This document shows positions 10,801 through 21,244 of a stretch of 64,000 nucleotides of DNA, in pieces. The stretch's first letter is position 1. Each line of letters begins with the position of its first letter. Position numbers and translations under genes: made by a program. The stretch comes from Mugil cephalus (lineage: Eukaryota > Chordata > Actinopteri > Mugiliformes > Mugilidae). Below the pieces are notes generated by a model. It saw nothing but the letters and a program-made list of their open reading frames with translations, was not told the DNA's origin and did no database searches. Location of the stretch: NCBI RefSeq assembly GCF_022458985.1, contig NC_061785.1, positions 980,130 through 1,044,129 of the forward strand, given 5' to 3'.

Positions 10801-12648
10801 ATTCATAGATGTGATCCAGATATTTGCATCATGTTAACATCAGAGTGTAGAAATGTAAACTTGTCCCATGTTTCCTCCATCTCCTCTTTCCATCCAGTTA
10901 AAGCTGTTAAATCCTCTTACTGCTCTGCAGACAGTCAGCCAGCTCCTCCTGCTTCATTCTCCTCAGGAAGTTCACTGTCATCTTCAGGAATAAATCTCTG
11001 CTGCTCCTCCTCTGCTCTTCATCCTCACCCTCCAACACCTCCTCATCCTCCCTCTGACTCTCTGAGCATTCTGGGTAATCTGGACTCACAACCTTCTGGA
11101 TCTTCTTCAGCTCCTTCTTCATAAAACTGACCATGTTCTCCTCCAGCAGCTGGAACAGAATAATAATCTCCAGTCACGTTGATGTGAAAGGCTGCTTGTG
11201 GTCAGCATGCAACATGAAGACTTCTCCAAGCAGAATGGTAGTTTGTGCTTGTTGAGGTTAGCAGTAGCAGCTGTGATTGAACATTTCCTCACCATGAATA
11301 TGGAGTCCAGGTCTTTGTGATGCTGCTGCTCAGACTGATGACTGGAAACCACTGAGATCTGCTGCTGAAGTCTGTGGAGAAACATCTTTCATTCAACCTC
11401 ACTTCTTTAACAAACACACTTTGGTGATGATCATCATTTTATTGATGCCACAAACACAAGATGAGAACAACAAACGCTGCTCTGATGACTGAATGTGGTG
11501 TTTAACGGAGGAAACTAAACTACAGATAAACTCTGGACTAAAACATGACAGACTAATCAACACAACTGAATAATGATGAATAGATCTGTGTTCATTCTGA
11601 CCCTGGATCAGCAGACTTCTGTCCATCTTTGAAGTTAATATGTCGACCCATAGACCCATAGTCACTCTTCATGGAAACAGCTGTGATTCCAGAGGGATCT
11701 GGTCTTTGCTGATGGATCCTGTTAAAACACAACCTGGATTAACATTCTGAGTAAATTCTTTCTGGATTCTTCAGTTTTAATGTTAAATGTTTTGATGTGA
11801 AGCCCTTTGTTTGTTCAGATAAATGCTGTTTGTCTCACCCTGGATCATCAGACTGGTGTCCATCTTTGAAGTAAACAGGTTTATTCATAGACCGGTCACT
11901 CTTCATGGACACACAGCTGTGTTCAGGAGAATCATGTTTCTGTTGAAGGATCCTCCTCCAAACACAGGATATAACATGTAAATACAATGTTTAATGTTGA
12001 ATTCAAATAACAGGACAAGCTTCAGGAAACATGAAGGAGTATTTTCCAGCTCTAGATACTGTTCATAGTGTCGCTGAGGACCAGGTTTTGGATGAGGAGA
12101 TTAGTTTCCAGTATGTAGTCTACTCCAGGGATTCTTTCCAGAAAGAAGACATGACTTTTAAGAATGGAACCAAGTCCACCTCTCATCAGATATGTGTCCT
12201 GCTTGACCTCCCTCTAACTACCACATCCTTCAGATACAATGAGGCTTTCTCCACATCAAACATGGCTGTGTCATGTGTTCTCCAGTGTCACCCACTGTGG
12301 TCAGTCTCTACATGGAGGAAGTGGAAAGCAGAGCATTGAGCTCCTTCAAGAGAACAACACCTGCTTCAGATATGTGGATGACACCTGGGTCCAAACCAAG
12401 AGCCAACAACTAGAAGCCTTCACAGAACAAATGAGTTGACACAGGAGGATGATAGAAACACCATCTGATGGATGAATGTGTCTTTATGTCTCCTGCTGCT
12501 AGAATGTGTTCAATACTTGATGAAGCATCAGTTTAGATTTCTTACCCTGGATCAGCAGACTGCTGTCCATGTTTGGAGTCAACAGGTGGAGCCTTAGACC
12601 GCTCAGTCTCCATGGACACAGCTGGATACAGGAGAGTCTTTGGTCTTC
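7023..12648 (-). CDS. Fish NLR immune receptor: N-terminal repeats, FISNA-NACHT, LRRs, PRY-SPRY (NLRC3-like)
   Basis: This is a complete, intact model on the minus strand. The coding exons are: 12648-12546 (start codon 12613), 11955-11839, 11718-11602, 11371-11293, 11149-10921, 10718-8915, 8833-8660, 8537-8364, 7804-7758 and 7537-7023. All junctions have GT-AG ends and matching phase. From the ATG the total is 3,324 bp, or 1,107 residues plus stop. The order is: N-terminal repeat peptides, an acidic linker region, FISNA, NACHT with Walker A GVAGIGKT (about 301-308) and Walker [11 protein letters not shown] (about 372-381), two 58-residue LRR exons, a short linker, and PRY-SPRY (about 937-1107). 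It is predicted to be a cytosolic pattern sensor of the large fish NLRC3-like family. Large tandem expansions are usual for this family; only one copy lies here. The start codon is inferred. Confidence 0.88.
7917..8035 (+). repeat. Dispersed percomorph repeat (copy 2), intron of the NLR gene
   Basis: The order of blocks is the same as at 2883-3060: a TTCAATTCA head, 'ttatttatatagtgcca', and a block with 'attgtctcaagatgcttta'. It ends with the 'ccagagcagcctga' segment also seen in copy 1. Confidence 0.7.
8036..8363 (-). other. Unidentified open segment in the NLR intron
   Basis: Between the last LRR exon and the linker exon, the minus strand stays open beyond the repeat copy. It encodes a partly hydrophobic stretch ([19 protein letters not shown]) followed by proline and histidine rich sequence. 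I do not recognise it. The NLR frame does not need it, because exon 8364 joins 7804 in phase. It may be an inserted gene fragment or chance. Confidence 0.25.
8364..8833 (-). CDS. Two LRR exons of the NLR gene
   Basis: Exons 8833-8660 and 8537-8364 are each 174 bp with phase 2 at both ends. Each encodes 58 residues with an [13 protein letters not shown] or [13 protein letters not shown] core and the [11 protein letters not shown] helix. This is the standard repeating exon of fish NLRs, and the equal phases allow gain or loss of units without a frame change. Confidence 0.9.
8915..10718 (-). CDS. FISNA-NACHT exon of the NLR gene (1,804 bp)
   Basis: This is the large central exon. After the acceptor TTGTTCAG it opens with [10 protein letters not shown], followed by the FISNA segment ([25 protein letters not shown]). 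Next comes NACHT with Walker A GVAGIGKT, Walker B FIFDGLDE, the sensor-like WITTRPAAA and the CHIPVFCWI and [12 protein letters not shown] motifs of the winged-helix and superhelical regions. The frame is fully open. It ends at GCTCT before GTAGGT, so the TAG seen by reading through at 8913-8911 is intronic. Confidence 0.92.
11602..12648 (-). repeat. Three N-terminal repeat exons of the NLR gene
   Basis: Exons 11955-11839 and 11718-11602 are both exactly 117 bp, and both begin and end in phase 2. Each encodes a 39-residue unit with a core VSMKSD...FKDG...SDDPG or SADPG. A third unit at 12648-12546 has the same layout (core VSMETERSK ... SADPG) but is 103 bp. Donors are CCAGG followed by GTAAG, GTGAG or, for the 11602 exon, a weaker GTCAG. 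Such repeat exons are known upstream of FISNA in fish NLRs; their function is not known to me. Confidence 0.8.
12031..12440 (+). mobile_element. Penelope-like element reverse transcriptase fragment, frameshifted
   Basis: The segment lies in an NLR intron, opposite to the gene. In one frame it reads [17 protein letters not shown]. After a shift it reads [20 protein letters not shown], and after another [11 protein letters not shown] with EAFTEQM. The GSPVSP-like block, the LYMEEVE block and the YVDD catalytic block follow in the order expected for Penelope-like RT. Several frameshifts show that it is dead. No endonuclease or terminal repeats were seen. Confidence 0.65.
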
Positions 12649-12765
12649 CTTTAAACACAGGACACACATTTTAACAAGCTGACATGTTCCTTAGAAACAG
12701 CTCTGAACCAGTCATCACATGCTACATTATAAAGGCTCTCTAAGAGACAACAATCAATCCTGGAA

Positions 12766-12996
12766 ATGGAAGAATCATTTCTGTCAGTCACATCCTTCAT
12801 AGTGATGCTGTGGGGCTGCTTCTCAGCATCATGCTATGGGAGACTGGTCAGAAGTGAAGGAAGGATGAATTCAGCCAAATACAGAGATGTCCTTGAAGAA
12901 AACCTGAGACTGGGACCATGGTTCACCTTTCAGCTCCACAATGAGCCCAAACAAAGAGACAAGACAACACTGGAGTGTCTTCACACTCTGCACTGA
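12766..12996 (+). mobile_element. Tc1/mariner-like transposase fragment
   Basis: The open stretch contains VMLWGCFSASCYGRLVR, GRMNSAKYRDVLEENL and FTFQLHNEPKQRDKTTLECL. This is the second and third catalytic part of a Tc1-type transposase; the N-P-K motif is present as NEPKQ where NDPKH is usual. N-terminal DNA-binding and C-terminal parts are missing, and no inverted repeats were found. It lies just upstream of the first NLR repeat exon and in the opposite orientation. Confidence 0.75.
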
Positions 12997-12999
12997 CAC

Positions 13000-14290
13000 T
13001 TAGACACTCAGAGCCAAACTGGAAGAGACCATTAGAACCATTTAAGATGAAACCTACAACACAGTAAAGTCTTCAGATAGTGAAGGCCTCTCAATACTTT
13101 CTACTCTGTTATATTTTAAAATGGTGGAAGTTTGGAATCTGTACATCCATGACATATTTACCTTAAATAGAAACTAATGAATTCAGAATGTTAGAATATA
13201 ATAATTGTGTTTCATCTGTAAGTTTTCAGTGACTCACATCTGTTACAATCAAAATATTAACTTTAAAACCTTTAAATTGTCTTTACAGGGTCAAAATAAC
13301 ACATTTAAAATCCAACTTTAAATGAAATAAATATGAAGAAATGGTTATGACTCTGATATTTATCATTCTACTTCAAGTGTTTGATCTGAATTGATTTGAT
13401 TTGATCCAAACTTTAAAATGATGGAAGTTTTCTTGGGACAGATGTTTATTTGTTCTAATGTGGATTCAGATTATTGTGGTTCCACAGCTGAACCAGAAAG
13501 TCCAGGTCCCATGTAACTAGTTTAAACTGGGGGGTGTTGTAGTAAAGTGGGACAGGGCCTGAGTTCGTCTGGAGCTACATGTGATAACTGATAATGATAT
13601 AAAATAACTTGGCGGTGCCTCCAATAAATTCTAAGAAGTAAACAGAAAAGTTGTACTTCCCCTTTAACATAAAAGTTCTGTTAATCTGTTTATTTTAACT
13701 AAAATATCACTTTGGTAATTACCACACAGAAGGTTAAGTTCAAAAGGAAAATGATTTATTACGGTCATAAATGTGTAACTTGTTCACTGTTGACCTTATA
13801 ATATTCAAACCTCTCAAATAATCCTCTGGTACCTTTAACTCCCAAATGATCTCGGATGAACCCGAATAGAATCTAGTCACAACGACCAACAAACTCAATG
13901 TCCACCAGCCCACACACACATTCACACCGGGCTTTTTATCTTAACCTAAATAAAACCGATGGCGATGGGGGGAAGGAGGCAATGGCAAGATGGCGCGTCA
14001 GCGGCACGGGAACGGCGCGAGCAGGAGCACGTGCAATGAACCAGCTCAAGTACAACGGCTACAGTTTCTCTCCCGGTCCTCACTCTCTCCCTCTTATGGC
14101 AAATATCCTGAATCACACAATTACGCTTAGTAACTAAGCTACAGGCTATGTCATGGCGAAAAACCCACAGTATTTATTACCGAAATTAGCAATTGCTAGC
14201 TGCAATGCTAAAGGCTAGCAGCAATTAGCGATTCAGCTCGGGTTTTTACACATTAAAAATAAACAACAGCACCTAGCACCTTAAAACACA
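13000..14290. other. Noncoding 5' intron of the NLR gene
   Basis: AT-rich sequence up to about 13,900, then a GC-richer stretch with CpGs (13,960-14,060). No frame looks coding. The short open frames here lack any domain signal. Confidence 0.4.
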
Positions 14291-14299
14291 TGAATTTAC

Positions 14300-14490
14300 C
14301 TCTGGCGGCTTCCGGAGTTCACCCACATCCACCACAGGACGACTCTCCGTCAGTCCTGGAAGTTTTCCCGCTGGTTTTCCCGCTGGACGCCCGGAAAAAC
14401 GCAGCCTCTGCTGGTGCGAACCTGTCGCGCGCTTCGGTGACTCTAAGCTCCTCCCACCTGAAGCACGTGCGCACTGGATCGGATGATGTC
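14300..14490 (-). promoter_or_regulatory. Candidate 5' noncoding exon / promoter of the NLR gene
   Basis: A CpG-containing block has a good minus-strand donor at its low end (CCAGAG then GTAAAT at 14299-14298). Splicing to the acceptor at 12649 would place the ATG at 12613 first in the NLR repeat exon. The transcription start is not visible. A further small candidate exon (acceptor near 15221, donor after 15109, GTGAG) could be an alternative first exon. Confidence 0.35.
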
Positions 14491-16301
14491 GCACACAAAG
14501 ATGAGAGAATAAACAGATGCTGCGCTACTTCACAACAAACGTGGTCTCTTGACTTTCTGCCGACAACCAAAATGATTAGATTTTTAAACTACACCCTTTT
14601 TATCTCTGACTCTTTTAACTGCACGTGAAACTACAGTTTTTTAACATGTTATAATCAACCATTTTTACACATATTTACCTTCATGAACTATTATTTATTA
14701 CAACACAAACATTTTAACCTCTGTATATGAATGAATGAATGGATATAATAGCCACGGGGCTACAATGGTTTAACAGTGGTGACAATAAATCAGGTTGTGT
14801 CTTTATCTTTATTTCTTTATGGTTTTGATGATCATGTGACTTCCTGGATGTGTAGCAGCATTGATGAGAACACGTGACTCAACTAAATTGTCTTCACAAA
14901 TAAACTCCTGAACCATAAGTTTTTAAAGGTTGTTTAAGATATTTGAGACTTGTCAAACTGTCTCTGGTTGACAGATTAAAGGTAAACTCTGGAATAATAC
15001 CTGGTAGCATCTGATAGATATTTGAAATCAGCATCAGGAAACATTTGAGGTGTAAATGTACAACACAACATGATCAGAGTGATCCAGTTAAACATTTCCA
15101 GGTTTCTCACCTCAGGTCGACTTCCAGACACTTTCCAGATTCATGTGTTGAGAAGAAGCTGCTCGTTGTCCCTCATTAGTTGTAAAAACTCATCAGAGTG
15201 ACTTTGAAACCAGTCTGACCTGTAGCAGAGACACAGGAGTTCATCAGCTTCAGTTCTTGTGTTAAAGTTTTGTTCAGTTCAAAGTCCCATCTGATCAGGA
15301 AGCACCTGGATGTGTTCTTGTCCCGGCTGCTTTAACCAGGACGGATCATGAGGTATCTAGTGTGAACTTTGTACTGCCAGGTATCCCAGAATGCATTTCA
15401 TCAGGAAGAGTTTCTACTTGTCTAATGTGAACGTTGTGTACTTGTTGTTGGCCAACGCCCCCAGTCAGAGTCAGAGGAGACTGTTTCCTGGTTCCTTCCT
15501 CTTACCGGCCTCAGCTGATTGGATGATTCATGTGTTGGAGGCGTGGCTTTGATAAAGGCTGAAAGATAAAGATCTGAGCTCACCATCAGGTTTCACCTGT
15601 TTCACCAGTTTTACTCTTAGAAAAAAAAAAAAAAAGGTTGATGAGGTTGATGTCAGGTTGAGTTCACCTACTAATAGAATGAGAGTAACGCAGTTTTCCC
15701 TCCAAACTAACATCACTAGCCAATCAGAAGTAAGGTGGGGGGTGGGTCTTAGAATGGTGCATTCAGGACAACTTGGGAAAAAATTAACTCTGTGTTGTCA
15801 AACTGAGAAATCAGTGCTTCCAAAATAATAATAATAAAACAGCTGCTGCGTATATTTTAATGTTCACAAAAGGTGACAATAAACCAAACTTATTTTTGAG
15901 TTGGAATAAAGATGGATGGAGAGTAAATTTAAATTCATGAAGCTAGAAGAATTAAAACAGTAAAAATAATAATATTAACTAATATTACATGTTAGGATGT
16001 TAATTGTGTAAATCAGAGTTAGAATATTATCTACAGCTGTTTTTGTATAAACTGAAACAGACTACTACCAGGTTAACACAAGGTCGAGGTTGAGGTTTTA
16101 TCTGTTCATGTTTCCTTTTATAAAACGGCTTCAACATTCACTCACCGGCCACTTTATTAGGTACACCTTCTGCGTCCTCTTTCATCCTCGGTGGAAGGAC
16201 AACTCCAGGGACGGTTCTACAGACTCTGTAGGTTTGATGAAATGACACACACCTCCTGCACCGGCCTGGTGGGTGGGAGAGGAGGACGGAGAGGAGGACC
16301 T

Positions 16302-16331
16302 TTATTTATTATTATTAGTAGTAGTAGTATT

Positions 16332-16366
<35 letters not shown>
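16302..16366. repeat. Trinucleotide microsatellite (TTA / GTA / AAT)
   Basis: A short ATT run passes into GTA units and then an uninterrupted AAT run (16333-16366). Confidence 0.95.
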
Positions 16367-16367
<1 letters not shown>

Positions 16368-16511
16368 TATTTGATTCAGGACACTCAAGGTCAATGTACA
16401 AAATTAAAATATAAAATAAAACTAATTTGAACTGAGCTCATAGAGCCTCCTGGTGGATCATTAGTTCAACAAGTTATTTATGAGCAGCTTCTCATTTACT
16501 CCACATCTCGT

Positions 16512-16624
16512 GGTGGTGGAGAAGATGTTAGTCTGGTGGAGGAGATGTTAGTCTGGAGGAGAAGATGTTAGTCTGGTGGAGGAGATGTTAGTCTGGTGGA
16601 GGAGATGTTAGTCTGGAGGAGAAG
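16512..16624. repeat. 20-bp minisatellite, about 5-6 units
   Basis: The unit is close to 'tctggtggaggagatgttag'. Some copies lack the T in 'ggtgga' or read 'gaagatg' instead of 'ggagatg'. Confidence 0.9.
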
Positions 16625-18929
16625 GGTCAAACCATTGGCTGCATCAAGCAAAGGAAACATCTAGAAACTACTAAACTGCTGGGTTAAGAACTTTATTAAA
16701 GACTGGAAGGACAGTGGAGAACCATGGACATTTTCAAGACAATGACTCGAACACACTGACTTCTTATTACCTAGTTTTCATCTTAATGTTTATTTAAGTT
16801 ATTTAATAAACTCAGAAGTGACATCATGGCTTCTGTAGAGTTCCCTGAAGACCTAGTTTTAGGAGATGTAGTTTTAATTCCAAATTTACAAAACTTTGCC
16901 ATCTTCCTTCAAACCGTCAAAATTAAACCTCACCGACCTCTGAGCTTAAGGGTTGCTGCAGTTTTTTTTCTGGAAGGTTAAAGTTGCAAATTCATTTAAA
17001 TTTACAACCAGCAGCAACAACTGTCAACATCTGCTGGACTCTGTACTGATCTCTATGTTTAATCAAAATGAGTTAAAAATTGGAAGTGACATTATGGCAT
17101 CTGCTGAGTTCCCTGAGGATTTAGGACATGTTGTCTTAACTTTAATATAACAAGAGTTTAACATTCAAAGCACTAATTGTAAGAGAATATAGCCATGTTG
17201 TTGTTGCTCTCAGTCAAATTAAACAGCTGAAGCACATACAGTCCATTCAATCATGTTCCAAACTCAACTCAAACACCAACTAAATTAGTTACCAAATATC
17301 AGAATTCACATGGCGCTTTGTCTCTGCTGCTACGTCTCTTTATAGAAGAAGATTCCTGACATGTACACCCAGTCCCTTTACATGAAAGTACCTTGAAGAG
17401 ATACAACAGCAACTATAGACATCACTTCATCAAACAAAAGCTGTAACATTTCTCTCACCTTAGCTGAAAGCTTTATTTTACTGGTAATTCAGAAATGTGA
17501 CATTGGCAAATGAACCAAATCCACTGGCCAGCTCTGCTACGCCTGAAAATGACATAAATAATATGAGAAATAAACCAAAACTGTATCGATCTAGAATAGA
17601 TAAATAATAGTCAGTGATTATTTCCTAAAAATAACCATGGATATGAGCCAGCCTTTTGAACAGCTCCCATCAAAGAACCATGAATCCCATCATTACAGCA
17701 AATCCACACTGAAATGTGTTCCACTTACTTCCTGTGTTACATTAAAATCCTTCTGGTTGTTTCTAGAGATTTTATGTTGGAAGCATCAGAGCTACCATGA
17801 GCAGCAGGTGAATAGTCAAAATTACAGAGTTTACTGAACTTTAAACAGACACAAACTGACCAGTACAAGGCAAAACTCATCAGATTCCATATCACAGACC
17901 CTTATCATGTCACAGGTTGTTAAAACAGGATACTGACCTTCAATATCCAGATATATAGAACTACCTCACTAACTTCCCTTCATCCTGCTCCAGAGAATCA
18001 CTGAAAGCATTCAAGAGCCTGGAAGGCTACAAACAGACTTCATGATGCACATCCAGCTTTTTAAATGTCACTGGAAGGAGAAGAGTCTCTTCGTCTCTAT
18101 GTCCTCATAGATGAAATACTTAACCTCCAAGTTCTTTTTAGTGCCTTCACTCTTTCCATCTTCCTCTTGTTTGTTTTTATTGACGAGATATTAATTCAGT
18201 TTTTATCGGTGTAATATCATCCATTATTTCTCTAAAATGTTGAAGATATTGACTAAATTGTCACACAAGGACATTGAAGACAGATTAAAAACAGGCTGTG
18301 ACCTGCTGCTCCCACAGAGTGAGTAAATCCAGCAATAAACCATCAGATGTCTCAGCTCTGAATGGTTACCCGTCTTTTAACTCATTTTACACCAGAAACA
18401 TTTTTGGTCACTAAAGCAACGTTTAAAGAAACACATAAGTGAAATGTCAACTTCAAGTATGCACTATATGAAATAACCAGGTCAAGAGTTTGATTATGTG
18501 CTGCAGGAACTCAGAAGCTGACGACAATATCAGTATTAATGTTAAAGTGAGTCATATTCAAGAGTAACTTTGAATTAAAGGTTTCCACATTCAGTTTTGG
18601 AGGACAGACTGTGATAACTGGACAGAGATTTACACATCAGATTATTAGAGCTGGATTTCAAATGTAGAGTAAAAGCCGAATGAGATGCTTTTAAACAGCA
18701 GCAGAACAATAATATGACATGAATTAGTGTATATTTGAATCTTTTACTTCATCAAGTTGATTAAATTAGAAAAATCTACATACAACAATATGGTGTAATG
18801 CAGAAAGCATGAGGTAAATGGTGACCTGTATTTAATTTAACTACAACATTATATATCAACTGTCAAGTTACAGGTTCAAATTCATATTCATATACTTTTC
18901 CTTTTCAACATCAGGGAAAGAAAACATGA

Positions 18930-19018
18930 CTGTTCATGAAGGCGGCCATTTTGGAAATGTCTGACATAATCTTGTGACTGCAGAGCCTGGATAGATCCAC
19001 CAGGGGGCAGAAGACCAG
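18930..19018 (+). repeat. Interspersed repeat family R1, copy 1 (partial)
   Basis: It carries 'ggcggccattttggaaatg', then 'gactgcagagcctggat', then 'ccaccagggggcagaag'. The same three blocks recur at four other places in the window. Confidence 0.8.
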
Positions 19019-19372
19019 GAACAGACTGTTCGGAGCAGGTTTTAGGTTTTGATGATGTGAGTGGAGCAGACACAGATCTGATATAGATCCACTACAGAAA
19101 AACGTGGTACAAAAACTTTTATAAACAACTTTTGAGTTTAACGTGCAGCTGCTAAAATGTGAAGTTTTGCAGAAAGATTCATTTGGTATTTTCTGACAGA
19201 AAAACAGTTGAGAAACTGAACAGGACACTAACATGTCCAGGGTCTTTGTGTTCATAGAAAAGGAACAGGAATTTAAAATACGATATATATATATGTACAC
19301 AGTATATCACATGGATCATATGTTGATGTAACTGAACATGTTAAAAAACAACAAACAATGAGGAGCAGCTCC

Positions 19373-21244
19373 TCACATGTCCTCGCTCCCTCTGTCCGAC
19401 CTCATAGACTTCAGCTCCTGCTGGGTGGTGGTCTGAGCTCCAGAGGAGGACTTTGAGTCCTCGACTGCGTCCCGTCTGCAGCACCCCCCGCAGGGCAGCG
19501 CCTCCACCAGGGCCTTCCTGAACATGGAGCTGGAGAAGACGTAGACGACGGGGTCCAGGGCCGAGTTCAGGAAGTTCAGCCCCAGAGAAACGATGGTGAG
19601 CTGGGTGAAGGTGTAGAAGGCGGAGCAGTCCCAGGGCCGGTACGAGCGGATCACCCACACCCCGATGGTGGTCACCGTGGTGGGGAGGAAGCACACCATG
19701 AACACGGCCACGATGGCGGCGCACATCCGCATCGCCTTGCGCACCTTGTTGGGTTTCCCCATCTGTCGGCCCCGGAGGAAGCTGGAGATCCGGACGGAGC
19801 AGAAGAGGAGCATGGCCATAGGGAGGATGAACTCCAGCACCGTCAGGATGCGGTGCATGCCCACCAGGATGATGATGGCGCGGGACGCCTCTTTGTAGGA
19901 GGTGAAGAAGAAGCACTGGGTGCGGTCGCCGCTGCCCTTGATGTGGTTGTAAGCCAGCATGGGAACCCGAGGACTGATCACCAGCATCCAGACAAACACA
20001 GACACGACGGCAGCCTGGCGCTTGGTCATACGGTTGAAGCGGTGATGAGGATGGACCACCTGGAACAACAGGACAGAGATGATCAGTACGGGGCTACTCC
20101 TCCTTCATGGGTTAAACTCTGATGTTCCAACAACGTTCCAACATCTGCACCATCTGCGGGTCTGCCGCCATCATATTTGGAACATTTCTAACATTTCTCC
20201 TAGTTTTATTTTCAACATAAATTACATTCTTTTGCTTCCAAAATTAGCAAATTCCATGAAAGAGGCCATTTTCATGGTGGAAACATTAAAGGAATCAGCT
20301 GCTCAACGTACGGAGACCAAAAACTGAGCTAAAAGTGATTTATTTATTAACTGAACCAGACATTCATCAGGTCCTCGAAGTCAGAACCTTCTATCCTTTA
20401 TTTACTGATTTATTTGGATGAATCCTGATGAAGATGACCCACTATAGAAGACAACATGTAAGATATATTTGGTAAATATTATAAAGGTTTTAATTATTAG
20501 AATTACTAATTACCTCTGCACCAGTAGGTTAAATTTGATAAAATCAGGAAAATCAATGAAGTAAAGATTCACATTGAAACAACAGTAACAACATTAGTGA
20601 CATTCTTAACCTTTACAAAGATCTACCTGAAAGAAACTAGAAAATCTAGACAGCCATTTTGGAAATGGCTGCCAAAAGCTAGTGACTTCAGAGCCTGGAT
20701 GAATCCCGCAGGGGACAGAGTTCAGTAATGATGATATAGAAACTCCTGTATTGAGGGTTAAGTGACAATGTTTTGATGTGTGGATTAAAAAGTCAGAAAT
20801 TAACCATCACAGTGACACACTGCGTCCTGTCCTCACCTTGAAGTAGCGGTAAATCGCCACCACGGTCATGAGTGCGATGCTGGCCGAGCGGTTGGAAAAC
20901 ATCAGGAAGAGGTTGACCCGGCACAAGCCGTCTCCAAACACCCAGTGTCCCCTGAGCAAAGCATCGATCCTGAGAGGAAGGCTGACCAGGGCCATGAAGT
21001 CTGCGATCACCAGGTTGAAGAGGAACAAGGTGTTGGGGTTCCACGTCTTCAGCTTGAACCAGAAGATCCACAGGGCCACCATGTTCCCCAGGAGCCCCAG
21101 GACCACGTCGATGGTGAGGACGGGGGGCAGGATCACGCCCTCCAGCTGGATACCCACTGGGGGGCAGCCCCCACCACGACCGCCCCCTCCAGGAGGAAGG
21201 GTGGTGAGGTTTATATTTGAGGTGAAGTTGGTCTCTGAGAGCAT
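19373..21244 (-). CDS. Class A GPCR of the HCAR / OXER1 / GPR31 group
   Basis: Two coding exons are present: 21244-20837 and 20059-19373. The first ends CTTCAAG before GTGAGG and the second follows TTCCAG, in phase 0. The product has 364 residues. The N terminus has two N-glycosylation sites (NFT, NLT) and no signal peptide. Visible class A marks are GLLGN in TM1, LVIAD in TM2, a TM3 cysteine (GLCRV), an ECL2 cysteine (TQCFFF), CFLP in TM6 and NSALDPVVY in TM7. The tail has clustered cysteines (PCGGCCRR) suited to palmitoylation. VVHPHH after TM3 and LPPVLT before TM1 point to the hydroxycarboxylic-acid/oxoeicosanoid/12-HETE receptor group, which couples to Gi. The DRY motif reads YRY, and the intron falls five codons after that tyrosine. 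The ligand is not predictable. The start at 21244 is chosen for its Kozak context and acceptors just upstream. Confidence 0.85.
20270..20720 (+). repeat. Interspersed repeat family R1, copy 2 (long)
   Basis: It lies in the GPCR intron. It ends with the 'gccattttggaaatggct' and 'cagagcctggatgaatcc' blocks, and begins with 'gaaacattaaaggaatcag'. Its whole length can be followed in reverse at 29247-29700. Confidence 0.8.

Larger units (their letters stand above)
14560..18880. other. Intergenic region
   Basis: No gene is supported. It contains an A-run at 15619-15633, an interspersed motif 'ggccactttattaggtacac' at 16148-16167 that recurs at 22109-22128, an ATT/AAT microsatellite, and a 20-bp minisatellite. 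Two similar short blocks (about 16815-16880 and 17084-17140) resemble each other. The rest is AT-rich and unremarkable. Confidence 0.5.

Noticed and set aside
14273..14628. Open frames of 73-112 codons on both strands near the NLR 5' end
   Set aside because: No domain signal; the CpG-containing block is better read as promoter and 5' noncoding exon.
19341..19916. 191-codon minus-strand frame (Pro/His/Gly rich) over the GPCR exon
   Set aside because: Shadow frame of the GPCR; the true frame has seven-helix motifs.
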